From: Parabacteroides sp.
Lineage (GTDB): Bacteria > Bacteroidota > Bacteroidia > Bacteroidales > Tannerellaceae
Reading direction: 5' to 3'
DNA: 32,738 nucleotides
Assembly (NCBI GenBank): GCA_021204335.1
Contig: JAJPZM010000467.1
Location: 1 to 32,738, forward strand
Position 1 is the first letter of the stretch. Each line of letters begins with the position of its first letter. The translations under genes were made by a program, and so were the position numbers. Positions 16,818-28,111 of the stretch are shown one piece after another. The notes under the pieces were generated by a model that made no database searches, was not told the origin of the DNA, and worked only from the letters and a program-made list of their open reading frames with translations.

Positions 16818-18290
16818 ATGACAACAGAAGAATTAATTGCCGCCCGCCGCAGCGAACCCTGGAGGGAAGAACTGCGCAAGAGCAAAAAAAATAAAGAACG
16901 CACGGACATCCCCCGTGTAGAGATGAACGAACTCGATGCGGAATACCGCAGCCACACCCGCCTGGAAGAGGTAAACCTGGGGTTGACGAAAGAGCAGGCT
17001 ATGCAGGAAGCACAGCGTTGTCTCGACTGTCCGAATCCTACTTGTATGGAGGGTTGCCCGGTAAGCATCAATATCCCGACATTCATTAAGAATATCGAGC
17101 GGGGCGAGTTCCTCGAAGCAGCCAAAGTGCTGAAAGAAACAAGTGCCCTGTCGGCAGTCTGCGGTCGTGTATGTCCGCAGGAGAAGCAGTGCGAAAGCAA
17201 ATGTATCCACTTGAAGATGAAGAAGGCGCCGGTAGCTATCGGTTACCTGGAACGCTTTGCTGCCGACTATGAGCGTGAAAGCGGTAACATATCTATTCCG
17301 GAAGTAGCCGAAAAGAACGGTATCAAGATTGCCGTTATCGGTTCCGGCCCTGCCGGTCTGTCTTTTGCCGGCGATATGGCGAAACGCGGATACGATGTGA
17401 CTGTCTTTGAAGCGCTTCACGAGATTGGCGGCGTATTGAAATACGGTATTCCCGAATTCCGTCTGCCAAACAAGATTGTAGATGTGGAGATCGAAGGCCT
17501 GCGTAAGATGGGTGTAAAGTTTATCACTAACTGTATTGTCGGTAAGACAATCAGCTACGACGACCTGCACGAAGAAGGTTTCAAGGGATTCTTTGCCGCC
17601 AGTGGTGCCGGTCTGCCTAACTTTATGAATATCCCGGGCGAGAACCTGGTAGGGGTGATGTCGTCCAACGAATACCTGACACGTGTCAACCTGATGGATG
17701 CTGCCAATCCCGAAAGCGATACGCCTGTTTTGCAGGGTAAGAAGGTCGTCGTAATCGGTGGTGGTAACACAGCGATGGACTCTGTTCGTACAGCCCGCCG
17801 CCTGGGAGCCGAACGTGTCATGATCGTTTATCGCCGCAGCGAGGAAGAAATGCCTGCCCGTATCGAGGAAGTGAAGCATGCGAAAGAAGAAGGTGTCGAG
17901 TTTATGACACTGCATAACCCGGTCGAATATATCGGTGACGAGAGAGGTCGTGTGAAACAGATGCGCCTGCAGAAGATGGAACTGGGCGAGCCGGATGCTT
18001 CCGGACGTCGTCGTCCCGTTGCTATCGAAGGAGCTGTTGAAACTATTGATGTAGATGAGGTAATCGTTAGTGTCGGTGTTTCTCCCAACCCGCTTATTCC
18101 GCGTGCTTTCGGTGGCCTGGAAGTAAGCAAATGGGGAACTATCGTAGTCGATCAGGACACCATGCGTTCCGCCTTGCCCGATGTATATGCCGGTGGCGAT
18201 ATCGTCCGTGGCGGTGCAACCGTTATCCTGGCTATGGGCGACGGCCGTAAAGCGGCGGCGGCGATGGATGCTGCTTTGCAGGGGAAGTAA
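16818..18290 (+). CDS. gltA: NADPH-dependent glutamate synthase small-subunit-like protein (GltA/NfnB type)
   Basis: A 490-residue cytosolic iron-sulfur flavoprotein. N-terminal [4Fe-4S] cysteines are in CLDCPNPTCMEGCPV (about residues 72-86) and CGRVCPQEKQCESKC (about 115-129). The FAD site is IAVIGSGPAGLSFAG (about 170-184) and the NAD(P) site is VVVIGGGNTAMDSVRTARR (about 310-328). The C-terminal FAD motif is VYAGGDIVRGGATVILAMGDG. Annotated as glutamate synthase small subunit in many Bacteroidota, but its pairing with an NfnA-like gene makes an electron-bifurcating or transhydrogenase complex more likely than glutamate synthesis, since no large glutamate synthase subunit is nearby. Strong terminator at 18314-18346. 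Confidence 0.9.
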   Translation: MTTEELIAARRSEPWREELRKSKKNKERTDIPRVEMNELDAEYRSHTRLEEVNLGLTKEQAMQEAQRCLDCPNPTCMEGCPVSINIPTFIKNIERGEFLEAAKVLKETSALSAVCGRVCPQEKQCESKCIHLKMKKAPVAIGYLERFAADYERESGNISIPEVAEKNGIKIAVIGSGPAGLSFAGDMAKRGYDVTVFEALHEIGGVLKYGIPEFRLPNKIVDVEIEGLRKMGVKFITNCIVGKTISYDDLHEEGFKGFFAASGAGLPNFMNIPGENLVGVMSSNEYLTRVNLMDAANPESDTPVLQGKKVVVIGGGNTAMDSVRTARRLGAERVMIVYRRSEEEMPARIEEVKHAKEEGVEFMTLHNPVEYIGDERGRVKQMRLQKMELGEPDASGRRRPVAIEGAVETIDVDEVIVSVGVSPNPLIPRAFGGLEVSKWGTIVVDQDTMRSALPDVYAGGDIVRGGATVILAMGDGRKAAAAMDAALQGK

Positions 18291-18313
18291 AAGTTCTGTA
18301 AGAGATAAAGAAT

Positions 18314-18346
18314 AAAAGCCCGGTCTGTTTTTCAGGTCGGGCTTTT
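18314..18346 (+). terminator. Terminator between the convergent gltA-like and C11 protease genes
   Basis: AAAAGCCCG (18314-18322) pairs with CGGGCTTTT (18338-18346), with an inner CTG/CAG pair. A-rich and T-rich flanks on both sides let it serve both convergent genes. Confidence 0.88.
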
Positions 18347-18364
18347 GTGCATTCTTATCCGGCA

Positions 18365-19473
18365 TCAATGACTTTGTAAAGCTTCCTTATACCATTTCAG
18401 CTTTTTATATTCTTCATTGAGGTAGGGTAGTTGCTTTGTTTGATATAGGTTGTCAGTCCGGAATGCTTTTCGATCAGGAAGCCGCTATAAGGCAATATAA
18501 AAGAGGGGGTCGAAGCCTTATAAATAACACACGCGTCGAGCAAACGGCTTAGTTCGTCTTTTTGATGCCGATCGTCGGTAATGCGCGAAAAGTAATCTTC
18601 AAAGTCGAAGAACAAATGATAGGCATACCGGTCGAAATGTTGTACCTCTGTCGGATCGACAGGAACAGGCCCTTGTACATTGTTTTTTACCCAATCTTTC
18701 AACTCTGCTAATCCGGCTGTTTTTATCAGGCTTAAGGTGCTCGACTGTGAGGTTCCATCCTGTGACTCGAAATATTCGTGTGCCTTTTCAACAAACGATT
18801 GCAGGTCAGGGACTTTACTGAATAGCTTATTTATTGTCTCGAAATAGACCGATTGAAAGCCGGGTGACAGTATTTCGGCTGATGAAGAAACGATGTAATC
18901 TGTTTTATCCTTTAGTTCATACGCCACTTCAATGCCTGCCATAAAACAGGCTTCGAAGATGATAAATTGAAAAGACTTATTGGGAATAGAAGCGGCAAAG
19001 TCTTTCATATCCATCTCTGCTTTTCCGTCTGTAATGACGGAACGGGGTTTCGTCAGGGTCGATTCGGGAAGCCAACCGGATGCATGTGAGAAGACGATTA
19101 ATCCGTAAGAGTCGGCGGGATACCGGTTCAGTACATGCCTGACGATGCGTGAAAAGACTTCGGGGCTGGCGGAATTCTCCTCGTCGTAAGTCTCCAGGAT
19201 ACGTGTTTTATTGATTCCGTTTTCCCGATAAGCTTCCATCAGACAAGGGGAGCTATCTCTTTTATCTTCATAAAAGACCAGGTTGCCATTTTGCCCGTCC
19301 CAGCCTTTCAACATAGATTCTATCTTGTCGTCCGAGCTTCCGTAGAGGTTGTTGTCGCGTCCCAGATAGACCAGTATTGTGCGGGTAAATGGTTCTTCCT
19401 TTAGCGTTTCGTCGCTGCACGACGATAGCAGAATGATTATGCCCAGTATGGAAATTATTAAATGTTTACTCAT
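18365..19473 (-). CDS. Clostripain-family (C11) cysteine peptidase lipoprotein, frameshifted near the 3' end
   Basis: A 369-residue protein when the frame is restored. The N-terminus is a lipoprotein signal (MSKHLIISILGIIILLSSC). The C11 fold shows catalytic His in LIVFSHASGWLP (about residue 130) and Cys in FIIFEACFMAGIEVAYEL (about 175); VYLGRDNNL is the usual first strand. Family members cleave after Arg or Lys; fragipain of Bacteroides fragilis is a relative. Near the end, a run of three C (complement of 18425-18427) is one short. Adding one C changes SNYPTSMKNIKS to SNYPYLNEEYKKLKWYKE with a stop at 18365-18367, the normal family ending. As read it stops at 18397. It follows the fimbrial operon on the same strand, after a strong terminator (19496-19534), with AGGAG before its ATG. 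Confidence 0.85.
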
Positions 19474-19495
19474 AGGTCTCCTTAGTCGTTCTTGT

Positions 19496-19534
19496 AAAAA
19501 AAGGGGGAGAACTTATCTTAAGAAGTGCTCCCCC
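19496..19534 (-). terminator. Rho-independent terminator at the end of the fimbrial operon
   Basis: On the minus strand GGGGGAG (complement of 19528-19534) pairs with CTCCCCC (complement of 19503-19509) and is followed by seven Ts (19496-19502 as A on the plus strand). ACTT/AAGT extends the stem inside the loop. It lies between the FG-GAP protein gene and the C11 protease gene. Confidence 0.92.
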
Positions 19535-19554
19535 ATCAAATCATACTCTCCTAC

Positions 19555-22500
19555 TTATTTGCCAATAATTTTTATCACCTTTATCTTTTCTCCTATATGA
19601 GCTTTTACCAGATATACGCGGTTAGCAGAGGCACGTACTTTATAGTTCGTAGACGATTTGCGGCTGGTATAAATCATTTCTCCGCTAATATTGAAGATCT
19701 GTAATTGGTCTATCGGAGCATTGAACGATTCAACATAGATTCTGCCATTATTCGAGTACGCTTTTACTCCGAAATCGTTGATCTCCTCCGTTCCGGTAGA
19801 AACATCTTCGAAGTGGAGGCTGAAACGGTCGTTCAGTTCGATCTTCTGTCCGTTTACCGGTGATGCCTCTGTGATGAATGTATAAGTCGGTGTTTCCTTC
19901 AAAGAGATAAGTTTATCTTTCAGATCGTGGTCGATCAGATAAACGGCGTATCCGAATTGATCCATGCCGGTAAAGTCGAGCTTAATACTTCCGGGTTGTG
20001 CCAGTCGTAAGCCCAATCGAACATCCGACGAGAAGTCTCCGCTGGAATTGATCGCCAGTGCGTCTTTGGCCGGTGAAAGGGTATAGACGGCAATCGGGCT
20101 GCCTTCGTTGAACAGTTTGTAGGAATCTTCACTTCCCTTATAGGCCGGTACGGCCCCTTCTTTGTTCAACAGTACGGTCATATTGTCGTGCCCGTCTTGT
20201 GAAGCCCGGATACGCAATGTGTTTTGTTCAACTTCCGAACTTTTCAGCGTATAAGGCGGAGTTGCCGGTGCTGTGGTAAGCATATCTGCTGTGAAACGTA
20301 ATACGGATACGCTTGTCGTTTTTATTTGTTTCATTACAAAGAATGATTTCAATGGCGGCACAAAATTGGCGGCACTGGCAGAAATTTTTGAGTCGTCTAC
20401 AATCAAACGATTTACATCATCCTCTGTTGATGCGATCACAGAAATGTAATTGCTGTTGACATCACCGTCCCATAGTTTATACGAATTTTCCAGTGAACCA
20501 CTGTTTACCTGCAGGAATTTGCGTATGTCCAGATATGCCATGAACGGGTTGGGGGCATGAATCATTTTGTATTGGTTACTACCGTTTATCGGCATGTCTA
20601 ATACACCCGCTGCATTTAGTGCGCCATCGGTAATGAACCGGCCGGCATTCGTTCTGCTCAATCCTGAGATCGTGTTCCCTTTTTCATCCGTATAACTGGT
20701 AGCCGACTGTGGAAAGGTAAAGGTAGCATCGGTACTCAGATTTGTTACCTTGGTGGTAAATGCCGTTCCCAATGGTAATTCTGTGCCTACACTGCCGAAT
20801 GTAGCTGTAAATGTATTTTCTTTAGCTACGCTCAGTGGATAGTCGGGATTGACCATTTGGAAGAAATTCATATAGACATCTCCCCAAGCCGGCGTATTGC
20901 CTTTTTTGAAATGGTAGTCGCCTGTATAAACATTCTTCAACGGTGCAGACCATAGAATAAAATGATCTTTCTCATCCTGTTTCAGGGTAAGTTCCATACT
21001 GGCATTCTGATAAGTCAGCAGGTGGATACCGGCAATCATGGCGCGGTCTTCCAGGTGGATGTCATTACAGAAACTTTCTTCGGTAAGTTCCGGATAGTTC
21101 GGAGCCCCTTTGCTTATAATTACATTGACGCAACCTGTCGGAGCGAATGAAACCGGAATTTCATTGCCGTCTTTTATTTCTAACCAGTTGCGATAGTCGT
21201 TCCAGTCTGTACTTACTGCGCCGGTCCATTTCATGGTGGCCTCTTTGCCGTTTACTCCGATTGCTTCTACGGCCAGATCGCCCGGTGTAAAATCGATCCG
21301 GTCGCCGTTGTAGAATGGTAATAATGGTTTTACGGTATATGTTTTACTGGTCGTAAGTGCACCGAAATTGATTGTCAGACTATCTGATGTCGGTACTTGT
21401 GTGCCTGTCTCATTCCACCAGATAAATCTGATGCCTACGGGTGTCTCTTTCAATTTGGTCGTCAGATTGGTACCGTAGCAGGCGGCAAATCCTCCCGTTT
21501 CAGGTTGCAAGATGTAGACATAGACATTTGCAGAAAACTTTACCGGTGCTGAAGCTCCAGTGGGTTGATACATGAAACTGTATGTGAATTTGTCGATGCC
21601 ATCCGCCGGTATACTTCCGTTATGCGTGTAAATCACTTTTTTACCGGAGAATGCCAGGCTTTCTGCGGTAGGTTGGCTCTCTATGTTGCTGTTGCTCATC
21701 ACAAAGCTGCTGCTGTTTGCCGGGAAATTATCCGGATATTTATCATTCGCAAATATATCTATAATGGCAGAGCCGTTGATCTGTGCGGTTGCCGCATCCG
21801 GATTCAGTGCAACCAATGCCGCTTTAATGGTTTGGTCTCTCCAGTCGCAGTCCCTGTATGCACGTTTGGCAACGCCTATACCATAGTCATCCCGCGGATC
21901 TTCCGGCGGGTTTGAATAGATATCTCCCATTGTTCCTACGCCGCCATTGTTTGTACCGAAGCTCCATTTCCATACACCCTGGTCATATCCGCTGTCATCT
22001 CCCAGGCGAACATAGTAAACGGAATATGGATTACTTACCTGTATTTGTACACGGACAGAGTCGCCTGCTTTGATTGCAGAGGTCACTCTTGCACTGCTGT
22101 TAACGAGTTCGGTGTTATCCAGTGTTTGCTTTTTAACAAAAGTCTCTTTACTTACAACGTTTCCATAAACAGCAATCGGCGTGTTTAATGAGATATCCGT
22201 TTTGGCTGTACTCTTATTCGATATTGTCAGTTCGATATATCCGGTACTGCCATTTACCCGTATTCGGGGGCGGTGTGCCTCTTGCGGTGCCGTTTCCGGT
22301 ACAATAAACGATTCCGTTAAAAAGATGATCGGTTCGTAGAAAGTTTCATTTGTACTGTTGTTTACATCAGGAACGTCCATATAATAAGCTGTCTGAACAA
22401 TATTGTCGTTGAAAGGCTGATAGCTGTAAAGCGTATCTACCGAATTGTCGCTATTGACTACTTTTCTTGCATATTTATATTGGAGCGGATTGGTGATGCG

Positions 22501-24377
22501 TTCAGCCGGTGTAGGAACTGTCAGGTCCGGTTTGATCTTGAACGGAGAATACATAAACTGGTTCCATACAGGCCATGCGGGGGCAAACTTGAAGCCTTTG
22601 TCTCCGAAGCCGAAAGCTTGTAGATAACCGGTATAAGATGATCCATAACTAGCTCCAGTCCTATTGGCGATAACTAAAATTTCAGCTGAAGCATCATTGT
22701 TTACATCGGCAATTACCGGATATTCAAAACCTGTGGTACATTGAAGTTCCTGGTTAAATACCGTAGCGGTGTTATCTCCTAATTTGATCTGAGGTTTATT
22801 CCCTTTTATGATACGGATTGTTTGTTCGTCTTTGTAGCATATTTCCTGTATGCCATCATTATCAAAATCGAACAATGTAAATCCTGTATTGGCAGAACGG
22901 TCTTTATGTTCCAATGCAAAAGATAGTTTCAACCTAGTTTCTGGACTAGTTGCATTTACGTCCCAAGTAACGGCAATCATATCCCCATTTCTTCTACTTG
23001 CGGATTCACTTGTACTATATGTTGTGGGATTTGTATCTATTGTTACATCATCTTTAGCTAAATTAGGATGTCTGGTAATACTAACATCTGAATTCTTGGT
23101 TTCATATTTAAACTCTCCTCCTAATACTGCAATCTCTGGTAAACGATATTTTTTTCCTGTAATATTTTCGGTTTGTTCCCGTCCGTCAATATCACCTATG
23201 TAAACATAAGAATTGGTTCCGAAAGCAGACCCGTTCATTGAAAATTCAATTCTTACTAGTATTTTAGGTTGGATGGTTCCAGTGTTTTTTTAGGAATTCC
23301 GTTTTCTAATACCAATAAATTCGGATCCCACACAATAATTTCTCTTTTTCCAGATGCTCTTGTTTTTGTAGTTCTTATTACAACTATATCAGGAATACCG
23401 TCCCCATTGATGTCGGCTACACCGGTACGTCCATCATGAATGCCAAGGCTACTACTTACATCAATCAATTTAGAAGTCCCATTTTGAATATTAATATCGT
23501 AATAAACCATACCTCCGGCAATATAGTCATATTTACCGTCAAAATCCATATCGTATGTCTGACTGAAATTTACGTGATCATCCTCTAAATATGCACTGTA
23601 ATCTTTTCCTACATGTACACAACTGTTTTCGCTAGTAGTTAAATTCCCTAAAGTCACTTTCAGTTGACCTGTTTCTGCATCAAAAATCTTATTGTAAACA
23701 AGAACTTCCGCTTTTCCATCTCCGTCGAAGTCAAGAATCTGAGGAATCGGTTTTGCTAATGCTATGACAGAGGTATCGTGATATTTATTATCCCATCTAC
23801 TTTTGATACGATATTTTCCTGTATATTTATTGTATATTATATCGAAAGATTCTACACGATGTGCGTATTTAGTGAGACTGATACGTGAATATGCAACGAT
23901 TAATTCTGCATTTTGGGATTCTCCGTCAGCTAAATCAGTAGCCTTTCTATCTGTGTTTACTAATGCCATATAAGAAGGAGAAGCATGCCAGTCACCGTTA
24001 AGATCAAATGTTGCATCAGGTAATAGACGTAGTGTCGAAATCAAATCTCCGTTCTGTCCATTATATATTCTTATATCTCTCATGGAGGTGTAGACGCCAG
24101 TAGTTCCTGTTATGACAATTTCCGGATATCCGTCGCCATTCAAATCACCTACTAAAGGAATGCAATATGTTTCCAGATTTTTATCCACATAATCGCTCCC
24201 TTGATAAATCTGTTTGGAAGAAAACTCTATCGTCCCCATCTGGTCGAAGCAAGTATTGAACAACGCCGGGTTAGTATAGCCGGGAGGATCCCGTAGCACC
24301 TGGCTATGGGAAACTCCGGAAAGGCTAAGTATGAAAAGGAGAAGGGATATCTTTATGTTATGAAACTTTTTCATCAT
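19555..24377 (-). CDS. Large FG-GAP/VCBS-repeat surface protein with T9SS sorting domain, one frameshift
   Basis: About 1,607 residues once one frameshift is repaired. The N-terminus has a signal peptide (MMKKFHNIKISLLLFILSLS to about SHSQ). Calcium-type FG-GAP repeats recur through the first third: DLNGDGYPEI, DFDGDGKAEV, DMDFDGKYDY, DINGDGIPDI, DFDNDGIQEI and DVNNDASAEI, suggesting an integrin-like propeller. The middle holds Ig-like beta domains (for example DIFANDKYPDNFPANSSSFV). The last 75 residues (VKAYSNNGRIYVESFN, then LQIFNISGEMIYTSRK, ending IKVIKIIGK) match a type A T9SS sorting domain. The break is at a T run, 23285-23291 (A run on the coding strand), one base short; adding one gives PKKNTGTIQPKILVRIEFS across the gap. 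As read, the parts are 24377-23256 and 23238-19555. Last gene of the fimbrial operon, 28 bases after the putative tip gene; candidate adhesin or fimbria-linked surface protein. Confidence 0.82.
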
Positions 24378-24405
24378 ATTATATTATTAGTCTTCGTTAA
24401 TTACT

Positions 24406-26655
24406 CTATTTTACGTCTTTCACACAGCGAACCGGATAACCGTTCGCGCGGAATGCGGATGAAGATTTCCTGTTTCCTGCATCGAAAACAAAACCATTGA
24501 ATCCTCTGACGGAAGCACCCCATACGTAACTTTGGTTTCCTGCACCAACCTGTTGTCCGCTACTTAGGTCTAATCCTCCTGCCAGTGGATAACTGCCGGT
24601 GAATCCGTACCAGGGAGATCCGCTGGTGTCGTCATTGGCTACTGGCACGCGCCAGCCGAACGGACATGGGTCGTAGGCCGATTTCTCGCCATTTGGGGTA
24701 TTCCATAAGTTATTATTCTGTGTCATACCGATCCAGTCGAAGGTACGAATGGAAGAAGCATAGAATATATCCGGGTTTTGAATAGCTGTTTCAAGATTGT
24801 TGCTCACACCGGAGTTAACCATAGATACTTTCTCTGCCGGAACAGATCCGGCGAACGGGTCTTTACGGCCCCATTGGTAGTATAAGCCGTAAGAGGTTGT
24901 ACTTGATGCTCCCAGATTACGGTCCATGAACACCATATAATTGTTCTGCACCTGATAAGTTGGCGATTCTATGTCCTGGTTGGTAACCCAGATATGCCAG
25001 CTCCATAATGTTTTTCCGTTAGTGGTATTGCGTACACCGATCACAGCATTTCCTGTTGCATTCGTTGTGAATACTTTGGCAGACAGGTTGCTATTGCTGG
25101 GAACCGATACACTGCCGATTGGATTAGGAATGTCTTGCCATACGATATACATTTCTGTCGAAGTATAAGCATCGATCCTGCTTATACCATCGGCATTCGC
25201 CATTTTTAATGGTATATCGATTGCACTATTGGGCCGGGCAACAATACAGTTTGATCCGCCGGATTGTACGACCAGCACCTCTTTTTTCAAAGTACCTGCA
25301 CTTAGTGTTATTTTACCGGTACGTGTAAAACCTGTTGTATTATTGTTCACTGTGAACGAGAATGTTTTCTTTTCATTCCCGATCCCATTCAGATTTTCAT
25401 TGTCGATTACGATCCAGGAGTCTGCATCGGTCATTGTCCAGCCGCTACTATAATTGGTAAATACGGTGAGGCTTTGAGTGGATGTACCCCAGTCTGCATA
25501 GAAAACGCCCTTATTTACACCGATCATGTGCTGTCCGTTGTATTCTATATCATTGATACCATCATCCGATACAGTCAGGTCATAAATCAACGACGATGAT
25601 TTGGAGGCTGCCGCTTCGTCTGCCGTCGAATAGCCATCTCCTCTGATTTGAGTAATATTGATCAGGTAACGGTGGTTTCTCAGTAATGGTAAATATTCAC
25701 TCGTGTGGTTCATAAAATCGACGCGATAGTAGGTATCTGCCCCGCCGTCATATTTTGCCTGAATAACGAGACATGTAGCGTTTCCTTCCTGGCCTTCGGC
25801 ATAGGCATCCGATTCTGCCAGATATATCTTGCGTACTATTGCATTCTCTGTTACATCTTTTTCATACGCATAGGTTATCACCGGTAAAGCGGTTGCATCT
25901 GCCGGTATATTTGTTTTTGTGGCTTGCGATTTTGATAAATCATCCTTATGCGGCGACACCCTGCCTTTATCGTTCGCCCGGTAAACAAACACATTCTTAA
26001 TGGCAAAACGTTTGCCGAAACCTATTGCCGGATCACCGTAGATATCGACTCCGATGTCAACTTTTGCAACGGCGCGAAGTAAAGAAGCTTTCTGTATGCT
26101 GGTAGTCGTTTGGGTTGTCGTATACACCAATTCGGCCGTTTGCCCCATCATGGGGAAAGCATTCACAAAAGAACTTTCGGTTACATTCTTCCAGGCATTC
26201 CCGTTGAATGTAAGAGCATTCAGTATGCTTTGTTTCGGTGTTCCTTCAACCAATGACGTTTGAATCGCATTTAATGAAGAGCGTGCGTTGGCCAATACAA
26301 CCAGCCTGACGCCGTAATCTTCTCTTTTCAATTCCAGTTTAAAGGTTTTCTCACTCCCGTTTACGGAACTGACAACCTCCTGAATGTCGCTCTTTTGGAC
26401 AGCTACCCGGTAGCAAAATTCTTCATCATCATTTTCTGTCTCTCTAAAAGCCAGAATATCGATTTCCCGAATATCATTCTCCCGGACTTCCGTTATAGGG
26501 TCCGAGTAATTTGTGGGAAGATTTACTCCCGGAACCCTTACAGTCATCGTGAAAGTACCTGCCTCTCCTCCTGGTTCCGGGATCGGGTCGGTAGTCACTT
26601 CGTCTGAGCAGGAGAAGAAGAGTAATGCTATGATTAATATGCTCCACTTTTTCAT
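24406..26655 (-). CDS. Fimbrillin-like putative tip protein with BACON-like and FISUMP domains
   Basis: A 749-residue lipoprotein (MKKWSILIIALLFFSCSDE). The first 370 residues are Mfa/Fim-like: the core around REIDILAFRE, LRAVAKVDIG and YLPLLRNHRYLINITQI matches minor fimbrial subunits. A BACON-like Ig domain follows (about 385-475; WTMTDADSWIVID and KKEVLVVQSGG). The C-terminal third is a FISUMP-type domain, recognised by MDRNLGA, YYQWGRKDPFAG, YDPCPFGWRVPV and GYPVRCVKDVK. FISUMP-bearing fimbrillins in Bacteroidales are thought to cap the fimbria, so a tip adhesin role is inferred. The frame is intact. It is preceded by another fimbrillin-like gene (38 bases) and followed by the FG-GAP gene (28 bases), all one operon. 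Confidence 0.85.
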   Translation of the reverse strand: MKKWSILIIALLFFSCSDEVTTDPIPEPGGEAGTFTMTVRVPGVNLPTNYSDPITEVRENDIREIDILAFRETENDDEEFCYRVAVQKSDIQEVVSSVNGSEKTFKLELKREDYGVRLVVLANARSSLNAIQTSLVEGTPKQSILNALTFNGNAWKNVTESSFVNAFPMMGQTAELVYTTTQTTTSIQKASLLRAVAKVDIGVDIYGDPAIGFGKRFAIKNVFVYRANDKGRVSPHKDDLSKSQATKTNIPADATALPVITYAYEKDVTENAIVRKIYLAESDAYAEGQEGNATCLVIQAKYDGGADTYYRVDFMNHTSEYLPLLRNHRYLINITQIRGDGYSTADEAAASKSSSLIYDLTVSDDGINDIEYNGQHMIGVNKGVFYADWGTSTQSLTVFTNYSSGWTMTDADSWIVIDNENLNGIGNEKKTFSFTVNNNTTGFTRTGKITLSAGTLKKEVLVVQSGGSNCIVARPNSAIDIPLKMANADGISRIDAYTSTEMYIVWQDIPNPIGSVSVPSNSNLSAKVFTTNATGNAVIGVRNTTNGKTLWSWHIWVTNQDIESPTYQVQNNYMVFMDRNLGASSTTSYGLYYQWGRKDPFAGSVPAEKVSMVNSGVSNNLETAIQNPDIFYASSIRTFDWIGMTQNNNLWNTPNGEKSAYDPCPFGWRVPVANDDTSGSPWYGFTGSYPLAGGLDLSSGQQVGAGNQSYVWGASVRGFNGFVFDAGNRKSSSAFRANGYPVRCVKDVK

Positions 26656-26693
26656 TATATTATATTTTATTTATCTTCGACTCTGTTTGTTGA

Positions 26694-28085
26694 TCAGTAT
26701 TTATTGACTATGATTTTCTTAGTCAGATTACCGGATATGATGTAGAAGAAACCATTGCTTAGAGAGGTGGTTCCGCTGACACTGACATCTACGGCATCAC
26801 CGGTCGCCGTTTTATTCACGGATATGCGGCTGTTCGATATACCAGATACATACCATCCTTTCGGGTTGTTGCTTGTCACATACAATCTGCCGGAAGATAC
26901 GGTACTGGTAAAATCGAAACGTCCGGTGCTTACACTCAGATTGAAAGCGCCTTCGATTGCTACTTCTTTCATATCCATCATGTTCCAGGTCGTAATGTCC
27001 ACTTCCAGTTTTGTTTTCTTGTACCGGAATGCAGAGTCGGATGTAAAGTAACCTTCTTCCAATACATTGGTTATTCCGAAATTGTATAAGTGATTGCGCA
27101 GGATATGCCTGAATGAACCGCTTTCAGTAAAGTCGATCCTGTAATAGGTCGTACGCGAGGAGTTATTATAGTTACCGCCTACAACAATACAGGTGGCATC
27201 CAGATCGTCCCCGTCGGCAACAGCTTCGGCTTCATGGAGATAAATCTCGCGCTGAAGCTTATTGCCCGAAGGAACGGAGTACACCAATGGATCCGTTTCA
27301 TTGATAGGATCCAAAGAATCATCGTCGGGTATGCTGAGTTTTAGTGCGCGATGATTGGTCGCGTCCCAGTTGTCCGGGTCTGTATCCGGTATGATACGCC
27401 CGCGATTCTTCCAGTTATAAACATAGATTTCTTTCAATTCAAAGAATGAAGCAGGAAGGTTGCTTCCTATATCGACACGTGCAACCGAGCGAACCAGTTT
27501 GAGATCGGTAAACGACATGTTTTCGGAAATCGAGCATGGCGTCGTCGTTTCTCCCCACATCGGTATCGGGGTGAAGTTCTGTGAACCCGAAGCAGTCCAT
27601 TTATCCGATATACGTGTAATGATTCGTGGAAGTGCTTTCTCTTTCAGAGCGTTTTGGGCAATACCTCCCATGCTGTTTATCGCCCCTTTTGAATTGGCTA
27701 AAATGACGAATATGTATTCATTATCCAAGTCTTTTTTCAAGGTAGCCGTAAATTCCTTAGTGGTATTGTTTTCTGTCGTTATAACGCCTTCCGTACTATA
27801 GGCAAAGAGAAGCCTGCCGGTTCCGTCTTCTTTTCGGAACACCAACACTTGGATCTCTTTTATAAAATTCTCGTCCTCCTCTGCAATTGCATACGACGAA
27901 GGAACAACAGGCGTTTTTATACTAAACGTCGCTTCCACCACATCACTTTCCAGTCGTTGGCCTCCGGGTATATCTTCCTCATTATCCATCGAAGATACCA
28001 GGCATGAGCTCAACATGAATAATAGCAGCAAAGGAAAGTAATATGCAGTGCCTCTTGCTAACAGGCCTTGTAATCGCTTAAACAT
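26694..28085 (-). CDS. Minor fimbrial subunit (Mfa/FimC-E-like) with BACON-like C-terminus
   Basis: A 463-residue lipoprotein: hydrophobic leader to LLLFMLSSCLVSS (lipobox cysteine about residue 28). The fimbrillin-like body includes IKEIQVLVFRKEDG, YIFVILANSKGAI, KLVRSVARVDIG and RHILRNHLYNFGITNV, the same landmarks as the downstream putative tip protein, implying the two are paralogues. The last 85 residues (GRFDFTSTVSSGRLYVTSNN and KGWYVSGISNSRISV) resemble a BACON domain, but there is no FISUMP domain. Likely an accessory subunit located near the fimbria tip. Intact frame; 26 bases after the Mfa2-like gene. Confidence 0.82.
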   Translation of the reverse strand: MFKRLQGLLARGTAYYFPLLLLFMLSSCLVSSMDNEEDIPGGQRLESDVVEATFSIKTPVVPSSYAIAEEDENFIKEIQVLVFRKEDGTGRLLFAYSTEGVITTENNTTKEFTATLKKDLDNEYIFVILANSKGAINSMGGIAQNALKEKALPRIITRISDKWTASGSQNFTPIPMWGETTTPCSISENMSFTDLKLVRSVARVDIGSNLPASFFELKEIYVYNWKNRGRIIPDTDPDNWDATNHRALKLSIPDDDSLDPINETDPLVYSVPSGNKLQREIYLHEAEAVADGDDLDATCIVVGGNYNNSSRTTYYRIDFTESGSFRHILRNHLYNFGITNVLEEGYFTSDSAFRYKKTKLEVDITTWNMMDMKEVAIEGAFNLSVSTGRFDFTSTVSSGRLYVTSNNPKGWYVSGISNSRISVNKTATGDAVDVSVSGTTSLSNGFFYIISGNLTKKIIVNKY

Positions 28086-28111
28086 ATCTTTATTTATTTT
28101 ATTATCAATTT

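Noticed and set aside
16833..18368. A 511-codon minus-strand open frame opposite the gltA-like gene
   Set aside because: It is the shadow of a well-matched iron-sulfur flavoprotein gene on the plus strand; its translation is low-complexity and resembles no family.
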